The position numbers and the translations under genes were made by a program. Under the pieces are notes generated by a model, which made no database searches, had not been told where the DNA came from, and saw only the letters and a list, made by a program, of their open reading frames with translations. A stretch of DNA of 64,000 bases from CAWIHK01 sp963835935 (GTDB taxonomy: Bacteria > Bacteroidota > Ignavibacteria > UBA10030 > CAVZMI01). Below, piece after piece: positions 16,066 through 25,900 of this stretch (positions are counted from its first letter, which is position 1; each line of letters opens with the position of its first letter). The stretch is from contig CAWIHK010000001.1 of assembly GCA_963835935.1 (NCBI GenBank), positions 1,116,001 through 1,180,000 on the forward strand, read 5' to 3'.

Positions 16066-18249
16066 ATGAATCGTTGTTTAAAACTATTCTTTATTCTTTT
16101 TATAACATCACAATTACTCCATTCGGCACAACAGGAGAAAGTATTTCATCTGAAACAATTACCTAAACCTGCAGTCATCGATGGTGTAATTGATCCGATA
16201 TGGGATGAGGCGGATTCGGTGTCTGATTTTGTCCAGCAGTCTCCCTATCATTGGAAACCGACATCCAAAAAAACCGTGGCAAAACTTTTTACAACATCCG
16301 AGGCGATATATTGCCTGTTGGTTTGTTATGACGAACGGAAAAATATTCAAAACCACACAGGAAAACTTGATGACGGCGGGGGCGACATCGTTTCGGTGAT
16401 GTTCGATACATTCGGAGACAAAAGAACAGCTTACAAGTTTGCGGTGAACTCGGCGGGTGTCCGCGCCGATTGTATTCTTCTCGATGATGCCAGAAATCGC
16501 GACTATAATTGGGATGGAGTTTGGTTTTCCGGTGCGAAAATTTACGATTGGGGATTCGTCATCGAGATGGAGATTCCCTACCGTTCCGTTCAATACAACG
16601 AAAATCTTACAGAATGGGGATTGGATTTTGACCGCTGGGTTCCGATGTTGAGCGAAGATACATACTGGAATGCGTATGAAGAGAACGAAGGCCAACGAAT
16701 ATCAAAATTCGGGAAATTGATTTTTGATGATTTTAAACCGACCGTGAAAGGACTCAATCTCGAGGTCTATCCAGTCGGTATTTCGAAGGCGACGTATATC
16801 GACGATGGCAAATATAAAATTAGCCCGAATGCCGGCATCGATCTATTTTATAATCCCTCACCGAAATTGACATTTCAGCTTACCGCCAATCCTGATTTTG
16901 CACAGATTGAAGCCGATCCGTTTAATTTCAATGTGTCACGATACGAAACATATTTCAATGAGCGGAGGCCGTTCTTCACTCAGGGAAATGAAATCTTTAT
17001 AGCATCCGGAAAAGAACAATCGACTGGTTTTTATTCGCCGCTGGAATTATTCTACTCAAGAAGAATCGGCAAGGTTCTTCCGGATGGATCGGACATACCC
17101 ATTGTTGTTGGGGCGAAAGGATTTGGACGAATCGACGATTTGGATTATGGCGCTTTTATGGCCATGACTGATCAAAGCAATTATTTTAACAATGATACTC
17201 TCTATTCCGAGGAGAAAGCTGTGTTCGGATCTGCGCGAATTAAAAAACGCATTTTCGATAATTCGACAATAGGCATGCTGATGGTGGCAAAAAAAACCGC
17301 TAACGATGTCAATGCTGTTTTCGATATTGACGGCGCCATCCGTCAATCGGATTGGCAATTATCATATCAATTTGCAAGATCGTTCAAGAACTCGAATGGA
17401 GATTACGCGGCATCATTTGGTTTAGTGATGCCGAAAGAAAATACATTCATTCTCTCGCGGGGAAAATTCATTGGTAATAATTTCGATATCAGCGAGGTTG
17501 GTTATGTTCCGTGGAAGGGAACGGCGGAACTCACCAGCATTGCCGGGCCACGATGGTTTTTTAAGGATGGATATATAAGTCAGCTTCTTTTATTAGGCGG
17601 CGGCGGTGTTTATTATCAGGATGCGGAATTGTATTATAATAGAAACGCCATTTTTGTTTTCAATATGCAATTCCGCAATAACTGGGGTTATGAATTCGAC
17701 TTTTCGACAGGCCGATCGAAGGATCAAGGAATTATTTACGATTCGTATGAACTCGATTTTTCAAACTGGTACAATATTTCTCCGAAATGGGATGCAAATT
17801 TATGGGGAACGATAGCGAAGACTTATAATTTTTCACGTGATTATCTTGCCCTATACGGTGCAATAGGAAGTTACATCGAGTGGTACATGTTCGACATTCT
17901 GCAGATCGGAACATCGTTCAACACATACATCGAAGGGAATCCCGATCATCATGTTGAAGACGTAACGTACAACTCGCGTCCATTCTTTTCATTGACGCCT
18001 GTGAACGATATGAACTTCCGGGTTTACTTCGATAATGTTTACACTCAGAGTTCGGGAAGATTTCAGCATTTAATTCTTGGATTTCTTTTTTCCTACAATT
18101 TCTCACCGAAGAGCTGGATTTATTTAGCGATAAATGAAATTCACGACCGGAGCGATGAATTCGACGCAGATGGAAATCTACTGCCTAATCGTTTGCATGT
18201 TGCCGAAAGAGTTGGTGTCTTTAAAATAAAGTATTTGTATTATTTTTAG
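16066..18249 (+). CDS. CBM9-like/DUF5916 outer-membrane protein
   Basis: Secreted protein of ~727 aa from ATG 16066. That start gives a proper signal peptide (MNRCLKLFFILFITSQLLHS-AQQ); the longer frame from 15940 would add a charged 42-residue leader. Residues ~25-240 resemble the CBM9-like sugar-binding fold: KPAVIDGVIDPIWDEAD, VMFDTFGDKRTAYKFAVNSAG, NWDGVWFSGAKIYDWGFVIEMEIPYRS. The remainder, starting at LTFQLTANPDFAQIEADPFNFNVSRYETYFNERRPFF, is the DUF5916 region, rich in aromatic alternating strands and ending in Tyr/Phe (KIKYLYYF), as expected of an outer-membrane beta-barrel. Its role is unknown. Confidence 0.8.
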   Translation: MNRCLKLFFILFITSQLLHSAQQEKVFHLKQLPKPAVIDGVIDPIWDEADSVSDFVQQSPYHWKPTSKKTVAKLFTTSEAIYCLLVCYDERKNIQNHTGKLDDGGGDIVSVMFDTFGDKRTAYKFAVNSAGVRADCILLDDARNRDYNWDGVWFSGAKIYDWGFVIEMEIPYRSVQYNENLTEWGLDFDRWVPMLSEDTYWNAYEENEGQRISKFGKLIFDDFKPTVKGLNLEVYPVGISKATYIDDGKYKISPNAGIDLFYNPSPKLTFQLTANPDFAQIEADPFNFNVSRYETYFNERRPFFTQGNEIFIASGKEQSTGFYSPLELFYSRRIGKVLPDGSDIPIVVGAKGFGRIDDLDYGAFMAMTDQSNYFNNDTLYSEEKAVFGSARIKKRIFDNSTIGMLMVAKKTANDVNAVFDIDGAIRQSDWQLSYQFARSFKNSNGDYAASFGLVMPKENTFILSRGKFIGNNFDISEVGYVPWKGTAELTSIAGPRWFFKDGYISQLLLLGGGGVYYQDAELYYNRNAIFVFNMQFRNNWGYEFDFSTGRSKDQGIIYDSYELDFSNWYNISPKWDANLWGTIAKTYNFSRDYLALYGAIGSYIEWYMFDILQIGTSFNTYIEGNPDHHVEDVTYNSRPFFSLTPVNDMNFRVYFDNVYTQSSGRFQHLILGFLFSYNFSPKSWIYLAINEIHDRSDEFDADGNLLPNRLHVAERVGVFKIKYLYYF

Positions 18250-18276
18250 GGCAGTATTCTGCAGTACAATTTCTAT

Positions 18277-18531
18277 CTACGCATCCCATACTTTCTTTAT
18301 ATCCATTATGAATTTAACAATTATCTCGATTATCAATAAAGCTAAAAATACAATAAATAAATTCTTAGCTATTATTGCCAAATTATCCCAATAATAAAAT
18401 TGCTTAACATCTCCCAAGCCGCTTTTGTCCATTGCAAGGTCTTCTTTGTGCACACAATAAACGAATGCTATACCTGATAAAAATAAAAAGCTCAGAGTTG
18501 TTCCAATAGAATATTTTAATATTTTTTGCAT
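18277..18531 (-). CDS. Small two-helix membrane protein
   Basis: 84 aa with two hydrophobic segments (TTLSFLFLSGIAFVYCV and LFIVFLALLIIEIIVKFIM) separated by a short acidic loop. No family recognised. It starts 6 bp after a GTTAGAC-containing repeat (18537-18570, read on the minus strand), an arrangement like a gene cassette behind an attC site, although that repeat is too degenerate to call. Confidence 0.5.
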   Translation of the reverse strand: MQKILKYSIGTTLSFLFLSGIAFVYCVHKEDLAMDKSGLGDVKQFYYWDNLAIIAKNLFIVFLALLIIEIIVKFIMDIKKVWDA

Positions 18532-18536
18532 GCGCA

Positions 18537-18570
18537 GTCTAACGGATGGCTACTCCGCCTACGTAAGTAT
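18537..18570. repeat. Short copy of the CTAACGGATG..CTCCGCCTAC repeat
   Basis: Contains CTAACGGATGGC and CTCCGCCTACGTA, shared with the longer copy at 31764-31830 but lacking its middle ~30 bp. On the minus strand it ends in GTTAGAC, which fits the integron core GTTRRRY. A clean partner core is not visible. Confidence 0.45.
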
Positions 18571-18752
18571 AACTGGTTACAGCATGTATCGATCATAATT
18601 AATTCATAAAACAAATTCGGCATCATATTTCGTGATGTTGCGGAAGTTATTTTGTCGAGCTTGCAAAATTTCGCTTTACGGGGACTTATTCCTTTTAAAA
18701 AACAGTATGTGTTCAACATTTAATCTAAAAAAAAATTTACTTTTGAGTCAAT

Positions 18753-20063
18753 CTATAATGGAACAATCCACCATGAATCGCCTGCGGACCAAAAACAAGT
18801 TGAACCCGAAAGCGCAAAATATTTACCATTTGGACTAACCGCATATGTTCTAAAAGAAATTCCAGTATTAATTGTGCGTTCAATATGTGCATCGTCTGCA
18901 TCAATAATTAATATTCCATTACCATTTGCCACTGTCAATTTATGAGTTCCGGGGATAAAGTGCATAGCATACGTTGGTTCGAATAATGACAATTTTGAGC
19001 TGATGAGAGTATCATTTGTATGCCAGAACAAAAATGTTGAGTTAAATTTTCCTGCAAGTATTTGACCATCAGAACTTACGTCGAGGTTCTGTCCTCCTGG
19101 CGGGCAAGAATATCTTTTACTTGGTATATAATTATTTCCAGTATTGAAATAACTTATCTTATTGTCACTGCTGAGCGTTATAAGAAATTGACCATCGGGT
19201 GTATAAGTCATGAAGACGAACTCTCCCATAGCACCAATCGTATGTTGCACGGTACCACTTTTGACGTCATAAATTTCTTCAATGTACGAACGGTTATAGA
19301 AGGGTACAATGCTTTTACTATCGGGAGAAAAAAATATATAATTGAATTCTCCCATGGAAAATTCGGATTGAAGAGAATGGTTTAATATCTTCCAAATCAT
19401 TAGCCGTGTATGCCGATATATTCCCTCAGTTCCTACTGCCAATAAATCGCCCTGGGGGCTTATTGAAAAAGAAGAAATTCCATCCTCAATATCAATAGAA
19501 TCATTAGAAGAATTAAGTAGTTTATAATTTGAAAAAGGATCAAGATATATCGTATTCGGTTCAAAATCGACTATAAAATTTCCTTTTGGATCAAAAATTT
19601 TTGTTCCAGCATGACCATTTGGCAAAGAATAAATGAGACCTTCAGAATAAATAACTGTTATTTTTGCAGTCGGACGCCCAATTCTGGATTGAGCCATTGC
19701 ATGGATTTGATAATAATATATTGATGAATCAATCCCTTCCTCTATTAAAGTAGGTTGTTTTGTATAAGTTGTATCTGGAATGTCTGCACTTCTTCGGCCG
19801 GGATACCGTTCAATCAAGTATCCTGTTTCAAAACTACTTTGTCCTTGCCAGCTTAATTGATAACTCGACTTTGATAAAGATTTCAAAGTTACATTGGTAG
19901 GTGGCAGGGGGATGGGATTTGTTGATAAAGGATCTGAAGGATTATCGAATTTAAGTTCCGGGGGGTTATCACAAGAACCAACCATGATTGCCAATAAATT
20001 CAAAAAAATAAATCTGAGTGTAAATTTAAAAAAGACACAATTGTTATTATATCTTGACATCAT
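18753..20063 (-). CDS. Lipoprotein with fibronectin-III-like domain and beta-propeller
   Basis: About 436 aa. A hydrophobic leader ends in a lipobox (LLAIMVGSC), so it should be lipid-anchored. Residues ~50-130 look like a fibronectin type III domain (PPTNVTLKSLSKSSYQLSWQGQSSFETGYLIERYPG...YYYQIHAMAQSRIG). The rest has repeated propeller-like strand patterns ending in 'SPQGDLLAVG', 'SPDSKSIVPF', 'TPDGQFLITL', 'SSDGQILAGK' and 'SPNGKYFALSG', typical of WD40/YVTN-type blades. Start is ATG 20063 or 20060. It overlaps or abuts the DUF5683 gene upstream, so the two are likely one envelope operon. Confidence 0.72.
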   Translation of the reverse strand: MMSRYNNNCVFFKFTLRFIFLNLLAIMVGSCDNPPELKFDNPSDPLSTNPIPLPPTNVTLKSLSKSSYQLSWQGQSSFETGYLIERYPGRRSADIPDTTYTKQPTLIEEGIDSSIYYYQIHAMAQSRIGRPTAKITVIYSEGLIYSLPNGHAGTKIFDPKGNFIVDFEPNTIYLDPFSNYKLLNSSNDSIDIEDGISSFSISPQGDLLAVGTEGIYRHTRLMIWKILNHSLQSEFSMGEFNYIFFSPDSKSIVPFYNRSYIEEIYDVKSGTVQHTIGAMGEFVFMTYTPDGQFLITLSSDNKISYFNTGNNYIPSKRYSCPPGGQNLDVSSDGQILAGKFNSTFLFWHTNDTLISSKLSLFEPTYAMHFIPGTHKLTVANGNGILIIDADDAHIERTINTGISFRTYAVSPNGKYFALSGSTCFWSAGDSWWIVPL

Positions 20064-20074
20064 AAATCCATCCA

Positions 20075-21052
20075 TCAAAATTTAATGCTTAATGCAAAGA
20101 CAATATTCTGTGAAAAGTGTGGAGTGGTGATAGATACAGAAGCTGGAGTCTCTTTTGGAATAACTTGAATTTCATCACTCTTATTATGAAATAGAACAGC
20201 GTCGGCGACATTTACTAAATATAATACGAGAAATCCTGTATAGGTAATATTTCTTTTTCTAAATACATTATGAGCTATTCCACTTGCATCACTCATTTCA
20301 TTTCTTAATTGGATGATGTCGGCTTCAGTGTTTGCTTGAAGATAAGCTTCATGGATAGAATTATACGAGGTAATTTTTTCCTGATACCGATGGCTTAGAA
20401 TTAGAGAATAGAAAAAAAATGCAAGTGTTCCTGTCGTAAAAACCAGTCCCTTTAGAATCGCTCCATCGCTCATCTGTCCAACGCCCGGGATTATTATCGA
20501 TTGAATAGTTGAAGCCGACGAATAGTAACCTAATCTTGCACGCAAAGATAGAGTGTCTCCCGGGTTTATGAAAAATGTAGACGATACGGATCGATTGAGA
20601 GAATCCGAATAGATATCAATTGTATGATTACCATAGGAGAGAGTGAATCCCGAAAAACTGCCTTTTTGCAATGGAATCCCATCGAGAGAAACATGCGTGT
20701 TATCCGGAACGCATTGCAATGAGAGCATCCCATTTTTTACATACAAGAGTGTGGATATCGTGATATTTTTACCTCGTTTTGTCATAATATTAGTACTCCA
20801 AGTTTCATGAGGAGGATGAAATATTTTTAAAGAATACTTCTTTTCAATAAGATTACTAATTTCGAATGGTGTGCGTCCGACATAAACACTATCAAGGTAA
20901 ACCTGAGCATCTTTAGGATCAGAATAAATACTAAGTTTACATGATGATGAGTCGGCGAAATCGAGTGTATCGATTTTCACTCTTGTTTGGGAGAAAATAA
21001 CTCCGTTGGAGGCAATAAAAACGAACAAAATTCTTAAGATATTTTTTTTCAT
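20075..21052 (-). CDS. PEGA-domain protein with DUF5683-like membrane region
   Basis: From ATG 21050-21052 a good signal peptide appears (KKNILRILFVFIASNGVIFSQ); the longer frame to 21088 does not add one. Residues ~30-90 fit a PEGA surface domain (CKLSIYSDPKDAQVYLDSVYVGRTPFEISNL) and a second, weaker copy follows (LSLQCVPDNTHVSLDGIPLQKGSFSG). Then comes a conserved block, SIIIPGVGQMSDGAILKGLVFTTGTLAFFFYS, of the DUF5683 type with transmembrane helices. Likely an envelope protein; function unknown. Confidence 0.72.
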   Translation of the reverse strand: MKKNILRILFVFIASNGVIFSQTRVKIDTLDFADSSSCKLSIYSDPKDAQVYLDSVYVGRTPFEISNLIEKKYSLKIFHPPHETWSTNIMTKRGKNITISTLLYVKNGMLSLQCVPDNTHVSLDGIPLQKGSFSGFTLSYGNHTIDIYSDSLNRSVSSTFFINPGDTLSLRARLGYYSSASTIQSIIIPGVGQMSDGAILKGLVFTTGTLAFFFYSLILSHRYQEKITSYNSIHEAYLQANTEADIIQLRNEMSDASGIAHNVFRKRNITYTGFLVLYLVNVADAVLFHNKSDEIQVIPKETPASVSITTPHFSQNIVFALSIKF

Positions 21053-21249
21053 ACATCTTTCCATTGCTATGTCCCTGGAGTTTCGCATTTCGCCTAAATG
21101 CTTTATTGTGCTACTCTACCCCGTAAGTCAACCACGAATTCAGTTGCTAAAAGATTTCCACGTACTCAATATGCTTCTTTTATCTTTTTAAAAAAAATAA
21201 ATAAAAGGTGTTCGAAAGTCAAGCACGTGATATCTAAGAATGCGGAATC

Positions 21250-21440
21250 CCCTCCTTCAAAAGGAGGGCGATGCACCGAGCTTGTCGAGGTGAATCAAGG
21301 GGAGGTCGATTATGCATTATAAATCTAATCGTTGGCTGAATGTATTGAGAATGCAAATTCAAATATTCAATAGGCCATCATAAATAATCTAAAAATACTC
21401 AGATCGACCTCACCCCGCCCTCTCCTTGAAAGGGAGAGGG
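21250..21440. repeat. Composite inverted repeat beside the IS5 element
   Basis: Two small palindromes, CCCTCCTTCAAAAGGAGGG (21250-21268) and CCCTCTCC..GGAGAGGG (21418-21440), flank an inner inverted pair GGGGAGGTCGAT (21299-21310) / ATCGACCTCACCCC (21403-21416). The whole folds into one ~190-nt structure. No coding capacity. It fills most of the 520-bp gap before the transposase, and the IS left end lies 26 bp further on. Confidence 0.55.
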
Positions 21441-21465
21441 TGTCTAATCCTGAAATTATATCTAG

Positions 21466-22823
21466 CAGGTTGTTGAAAAACTCATAATTTATTTTTAAAT
21501 CAACGTCGAAACGACACTGCGAGATATTATATTTGTACAATAATATCAACTCACAGGAGAAAATTACCGATGCGTGGCGTTCAAGAAAAACAAGAACCAA
21601 TGTTCAGTTACATATCCCAAGAAGACCGCATACCTCAAGATCACCCCCTCCGTGCTATTCAACGCATGGTCGAACCAATATTAAAAGAACTATCTCCACA
21701 CTTTGCAAAACTGTACTCAGATACAGGTCGGCCCTCGATTCCGCCAGAACAATTGTTACGAGCCTTGTTGATACAAATACTCTATACAATCCGCAGCGAG
21801 CGGTTGTTGATGGAGCAATTGGATTATAATCTGTTGTTTCGTTGGTTCGTCGGTCTTTCTATGGACGACCAGGTATGGAACCATTCTGTATTTAGTAAGA
21901 ACCGAGACCGCTTGCTCGAAGGAGATATTGCGACAAAGTTTCTGAAAATAATTCTTGAGTTTGCGGGTGAGCATCAATTGTTGAGCAATGAACATTTTAC
22001 AGTCGACGGCACTCTTATTGAAGCTTGGGCTGGTCAAAAAAGTTTTGTTAAAAAGGGGGAAACCACATCCTATTCGGAAGACGATGATCGCGGAAATCCA
22101 ACGATAGACTTTCATGGAGAGAAACGAACAAATTCGACCCATGAATCTACTACAGATCCTGAAGCTCGGCTTTATAAAAAGAGTCGAGGCAGTGAGGCCA
22201 AGTTGAGTTTTCTTGGTCATGTTGTTATTGATAATCGGCATGGGTTGGTTGTTACGACCAAATACACACAAGCCACTGGAACAGCCGAACGTGAAGCTGC
22301 TATAGAAATGATGAAGAAGACAAAGAAACGACGAAAAGGCCGAATTACTCTTGGTGCCGATAAATCGTATGATGCGAAGAATTTTATTGGACAACTGCGG
22401 ACGTTGAAAATAACTCCTCATATCGCTCAGAAGGATTACCATGGATCGCATTCTCTCGACGAACGTACAACGCGGCATCCAGGATATGCGATAAGTCAAT
22501 GGAAGCGAAAGATAGTCGAAGAAGTATTTGGGTGGTTGAAAACAATTGGACTGATGCGCAAAACTCATCATCGCGGATTGGAGCGAGGTGGTTGGATGTT
22601 TACCTTCGCCAATGCGTTGTACAATTTGATCAGGATTAAGAATCTTGTAGGAGAAAAGGTATGATGATGTCTTCTCCTCGGGTTCGGGAGCCATACGAAC
22701 CCACGATGAGCTGTCCAATTGTACTTTGGATAGACTCATACATGATGGGTTGGTTGATATTTTATCGAAAAAAATCATTTGAGTGATTTATTTTCCGTTT
22801 TTAATGGCTTTTTCAACAGCCTG
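21466..22823 (+). mobile_element. Complete IS5-family insertion sequence
   Basis: 1358 bp. The left end CAGGTTGTTGAAAAACTC (21466-21483) and the reverse complement of the right end CAGGCTGTTGAAAAAGCC (22806-22823) match at 15 of 18 positions. The flanks carry CTAG on both sides (21462-21465 and 22824-22827), fitting the YTAR 4-bp target duplication known for the IS5 group. The single transposase ORF is intact. It sits between the envelope operon and the large oxidoreductase and interrupts no visible gene. Confidence 0.88.
21570..22664 (+). CDS. IS5-family DDE transposase
   Basis: 364 aa. N-terminal DUF772-type segment (EDRIPQDHPLRAIQRMV...GRPSIPPEQLLRALLIQILYTIRSERLLMEQLDYNLLFRWFVGL), then an RNase-H-like catalytic domain: first Asp in FTVDGTLIEAW, second in LGADKSYDAKNF, and Glu in RKIVEEVFGWLK, which satisfies the R-x3-E-x6-K signature of IS4/IS5 enzymes. 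AGGAG lies upstream of the ATG. No frameshift or stop, so it may be active. Confidence 0.93.
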   Translation: MRGVQEKQEPMFSYISQEDRIPQDHPLRAIQRMVEPILKELSPHFAKLYSDTGRPSIPPEQLLRALLIQILYTIRSERLLMEQLDYNLLFRWFVGLSMDDQVWNHSVFSKNRDRLLEGDIATKFLKIILEFAGEHQLLSNEHFTVDGTLIEAWAGQKSFVKKGETTSYSEDDDRGNPTIDFHGEKRTNSTHESTTDPEARLYKKSRGSEAKLSFLGHVVIDNRHGLVVTTKYTQATGTAEREAAIEMMKKTKKRRKGRITLGADKSYDAKNFIGQLRTLKITPHIAQKDYHGSHSLDERTTRHPGYAISQWKRKIVEEVFGWLKTIGLMRKTHHRGLERGGWMFTFANALYNLIRIKNLVGEKV

Positions 22824-22853
22824 CTAGGCCATCGATAACACCCGATCTTGATT

Positions 22854-22880
22854 TTGTGCGAATTTCTTTTACTCTATAAT
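22854..22880 (+). promoter_or_regulatory. Possible promoter of the FAD/Fe-S oxidoreductase
   Basis: TATAAT (22875-22880) is preceded by TTGTGC at 22854 with a 15-bp spacer, 36 bp before the ATG. The spacer is short and the consensus of this lineage is unknown, so this is tentative. It is just outside the IS right end. Confidence 0.3.
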
Positions 22881-22915
22881 AGTAAGAAATATTAATTATA
22901 AACTGTTTTGGTGCT

Positions 22916-25900
22916 ATGCAAAAAGAATTTCGCTTTAGAGAAATACCATATAACTATACATCGTTTTCCGACAAAGAAATTATCGCCAAGTATTTTGACG
23001 ATGAAGCGTGGAAAGTTCTCGAGACTCTGCGCGATCAGCGTGTGACCGGCCGAAGTGCGAAACTGCTCTACAATATCATCGGCGATATTTTTATCATCGA
23101 ACGTAATCCATACATCTACGAAGATTTTCTTAGAAAGTCGGGGACTCTGAAAAAACTTCGACGACTCCATGCTCGCCGCTTAGAAACAATCGCTGAACAT
23201 GCCAATGGTAATGAGGTCGTTACTGAATTGGTTTCACGGACCCGGGAAATTGATAAATCCTTTTTCGATCAATTTTCTTCGATAAAATTATTCCAGGCGA
23301 GAATTCGATTTTCACTTACCGGTGTAACTTCGCTGAAAAATGTTCACTTCGGGCCATTCCATCGTGCCGCTCACGCCACCGATGCGACTGACTGGAGAAT
23401 GGAATATCCGCTTGTGGTTGTCTATCCCGACACGGTGGAAGAAATACCGAAAATTGTAAAATCTGCCCGGAAACTGAAACTCTCGGTTATTCCACGAGGC
23501 GGCGGAACCGGATTGACCGGAGGTGCGGTTCCAGTCAACAAACATACGATGGTGATCAATACTGAAAAATTGAATCACATCGGCGCAATTGAATTGAAAA
23601 CAACCGGCGAAGGTGTTATCCCAATTGTATCCGTTGATGCCGGTGTTGTTACAGACGATGCAATAGAATTTTGCGCCAAACGCGGTTATATTTTTGCAAC
23701 CGACCCAACGTCGTCGTGGGCCTCGACTATTGGCGGCAACATATCCGAAAATGCAGGCGGCAAAAAATGTGTGATGTGGGGAACGGCAATCGATAACCTG
23801 TATTCTTTCAGACTTGTCGACGCAAATGGAGAAGTGCTGGAAGTTCGGAGGAATAATCACCCGCACAGAAAAATTCAACCACACGACATCGTCATTTTCG
23901 ATATATTCCGGATGAGCGGAAAAAAGGAAGAGGTTGTTAAAACGATCACGCTCACCGGCGATGATATACGCAAACCGGGGCTTGGAAAAGATATTACGAA
24001 TAAAGTTTTGAATGGTTTGCCCGGCCTACAGAAGGAAGGCGGAGACGGCGTAATCATTTCGGCGCAATTTGTTCTTTATAAACCATTCAAGTATTGCCGG
24101 ACAATTTGCCTCGAATTCTTCGGCAACAATATGACCAAAGCATCGAATGCGATCGTTGCAATTCAAAAAGCATCCAAAGACTATTCAAACGTTCATCTTA
24201 CCGCGCTCGAACATTTCGACGAAAAATATGTAGCAGCTATTAACTATCGAAACAAATCGCGAAGAACGGAAACTCCCAAAGCAGTTCTGTTAATCGATGT
24301 CGAGAGTAATAATCGTGGTCTCCTGGAAGAGGCCGCGCGAAAAATTGTTCGCCTTGTCGACGACTACAACGCCGAAGCCATGCTTGCAACGGATGATAAG
24401 GAACGCGAGCAGTTTTGGAGCGACCGCAAACATCTTGGTGCAATCGCCAAGCATACCAACGCATTCAAGTTGAATGAAGACATCGTCATACCTTTGGAGC
24501 GACTTCCAGACTTTGCCGATTTCATCGAAAAATTAAATTTCGAAAAAGAACTGTTGAACGTGCTCCACTGTATAGATCACATCAAGGAATTAATTATTGA
24601 GAGGGAAGTAAAAGCCTCGGATAGCGTACCTGTTCAAAGGCTGGTCGATTGTAAAGAATATCTCACCGAAGTCCGTGAAAAATATCAGGACTATTTTTCA
24701 GATTTAATCGATAAAAATAAAACTGGAGAAAAAAAATCCATCTTTCGCCAACTGCAGGATGGAAATATCCGCATCGAGTTTGATGAGGACATCGTGCAGT
24801 ATATGCGCAAGATGTTTCATGGTTATGAACAATTTCTGCAGATGTTCGAGAAGGTAGTGGCCGCGGAACGGAAACGCCGGATTATCATTGCGACGCACAT
24901 GCATGCAGGCGACGGCAATGTGCACGTTAATATTCCAGTTTATTCAAATGATTACCTGATGATGACAGAAGCGGACGACACAGCCGCACGTGCCATGAAA
25001 GAAGCGGTAAGGCTAGGTGGAGTTGTGTCGGGCGAACACGGAATCGGCCTTACGAAATTGAAATTTCTCGAACCGAAAGTGCTTGAAGAATTTAAACGGT
25101 ACAAAGAAGAAGCCGATCCGACGGATTTATTCAACCCGGAAAAATTACAGGCAAATTTCCCGCTGAATAAAATATACACGCCATCGTTCAATCTGTTGGA
25201 ACGCGAAGCTATAATTCTTGAAGCAACCGATCTTGAAAAACTCTCGATGGCGATTGCATCATGCGTTCGCTGCGGTAAGTGTAAATCGGTTTGTAATACG
25301 CATCATCCTGCACGTACGATGATGTACAATCCCAGGAATAAAATATTCGGAGTGGGATTGATTACGGAAGCTGTTTTATTCTACGCGCAAACACTAGACA
25401 TGCACTCATTCAAGCATTTTACAAAACTCCGGACGATTGCAGATTATTGTACGATGTGCCACAAGTGCGTCAAACCATGTCCGGTAAAGATCGACTTTGG
25501 AGATGTGACATTGACGATGCGGCGTTTGCTCGTTGAGCGGCATAAGACATCCGCGAAACCGATGACCAATCTGGCTTTAAAATATCTTGGACGGAAAAAA
25601 TATATACCGAATAAATTATTTCGGTGGGCGTTCCTTGGTTTCGGATATTCGGCGCAACGTTTCGCATATCGATTGAACAAACCCTTCGCAAGAATCACTA
25701 ACGCGATTGTGCCTTTCTTGGCCGAAGTACTGAAAGGAGAATTTCCGAAGAGCGGCCGTCCGGCATTGAGAGATCGATTACATCTGACACAATCGACAAT
25801 GCTTTATTCTTTTAAAAATCCTGAAAAGAAAATAGCCAGCAGCGTTGTGTACTTTCCCGGCTGCGGATCGGAAAGAATGTTCCCTGAAATCAGCATTGCA

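Noticed and set aside
21756..22778. 340-residue open frame antisense to the IS5 transposase
   Set aside because: It is the complement of a strongly supported transposase with intact catalytic motifs; no family pattern appears in the antisense translation.
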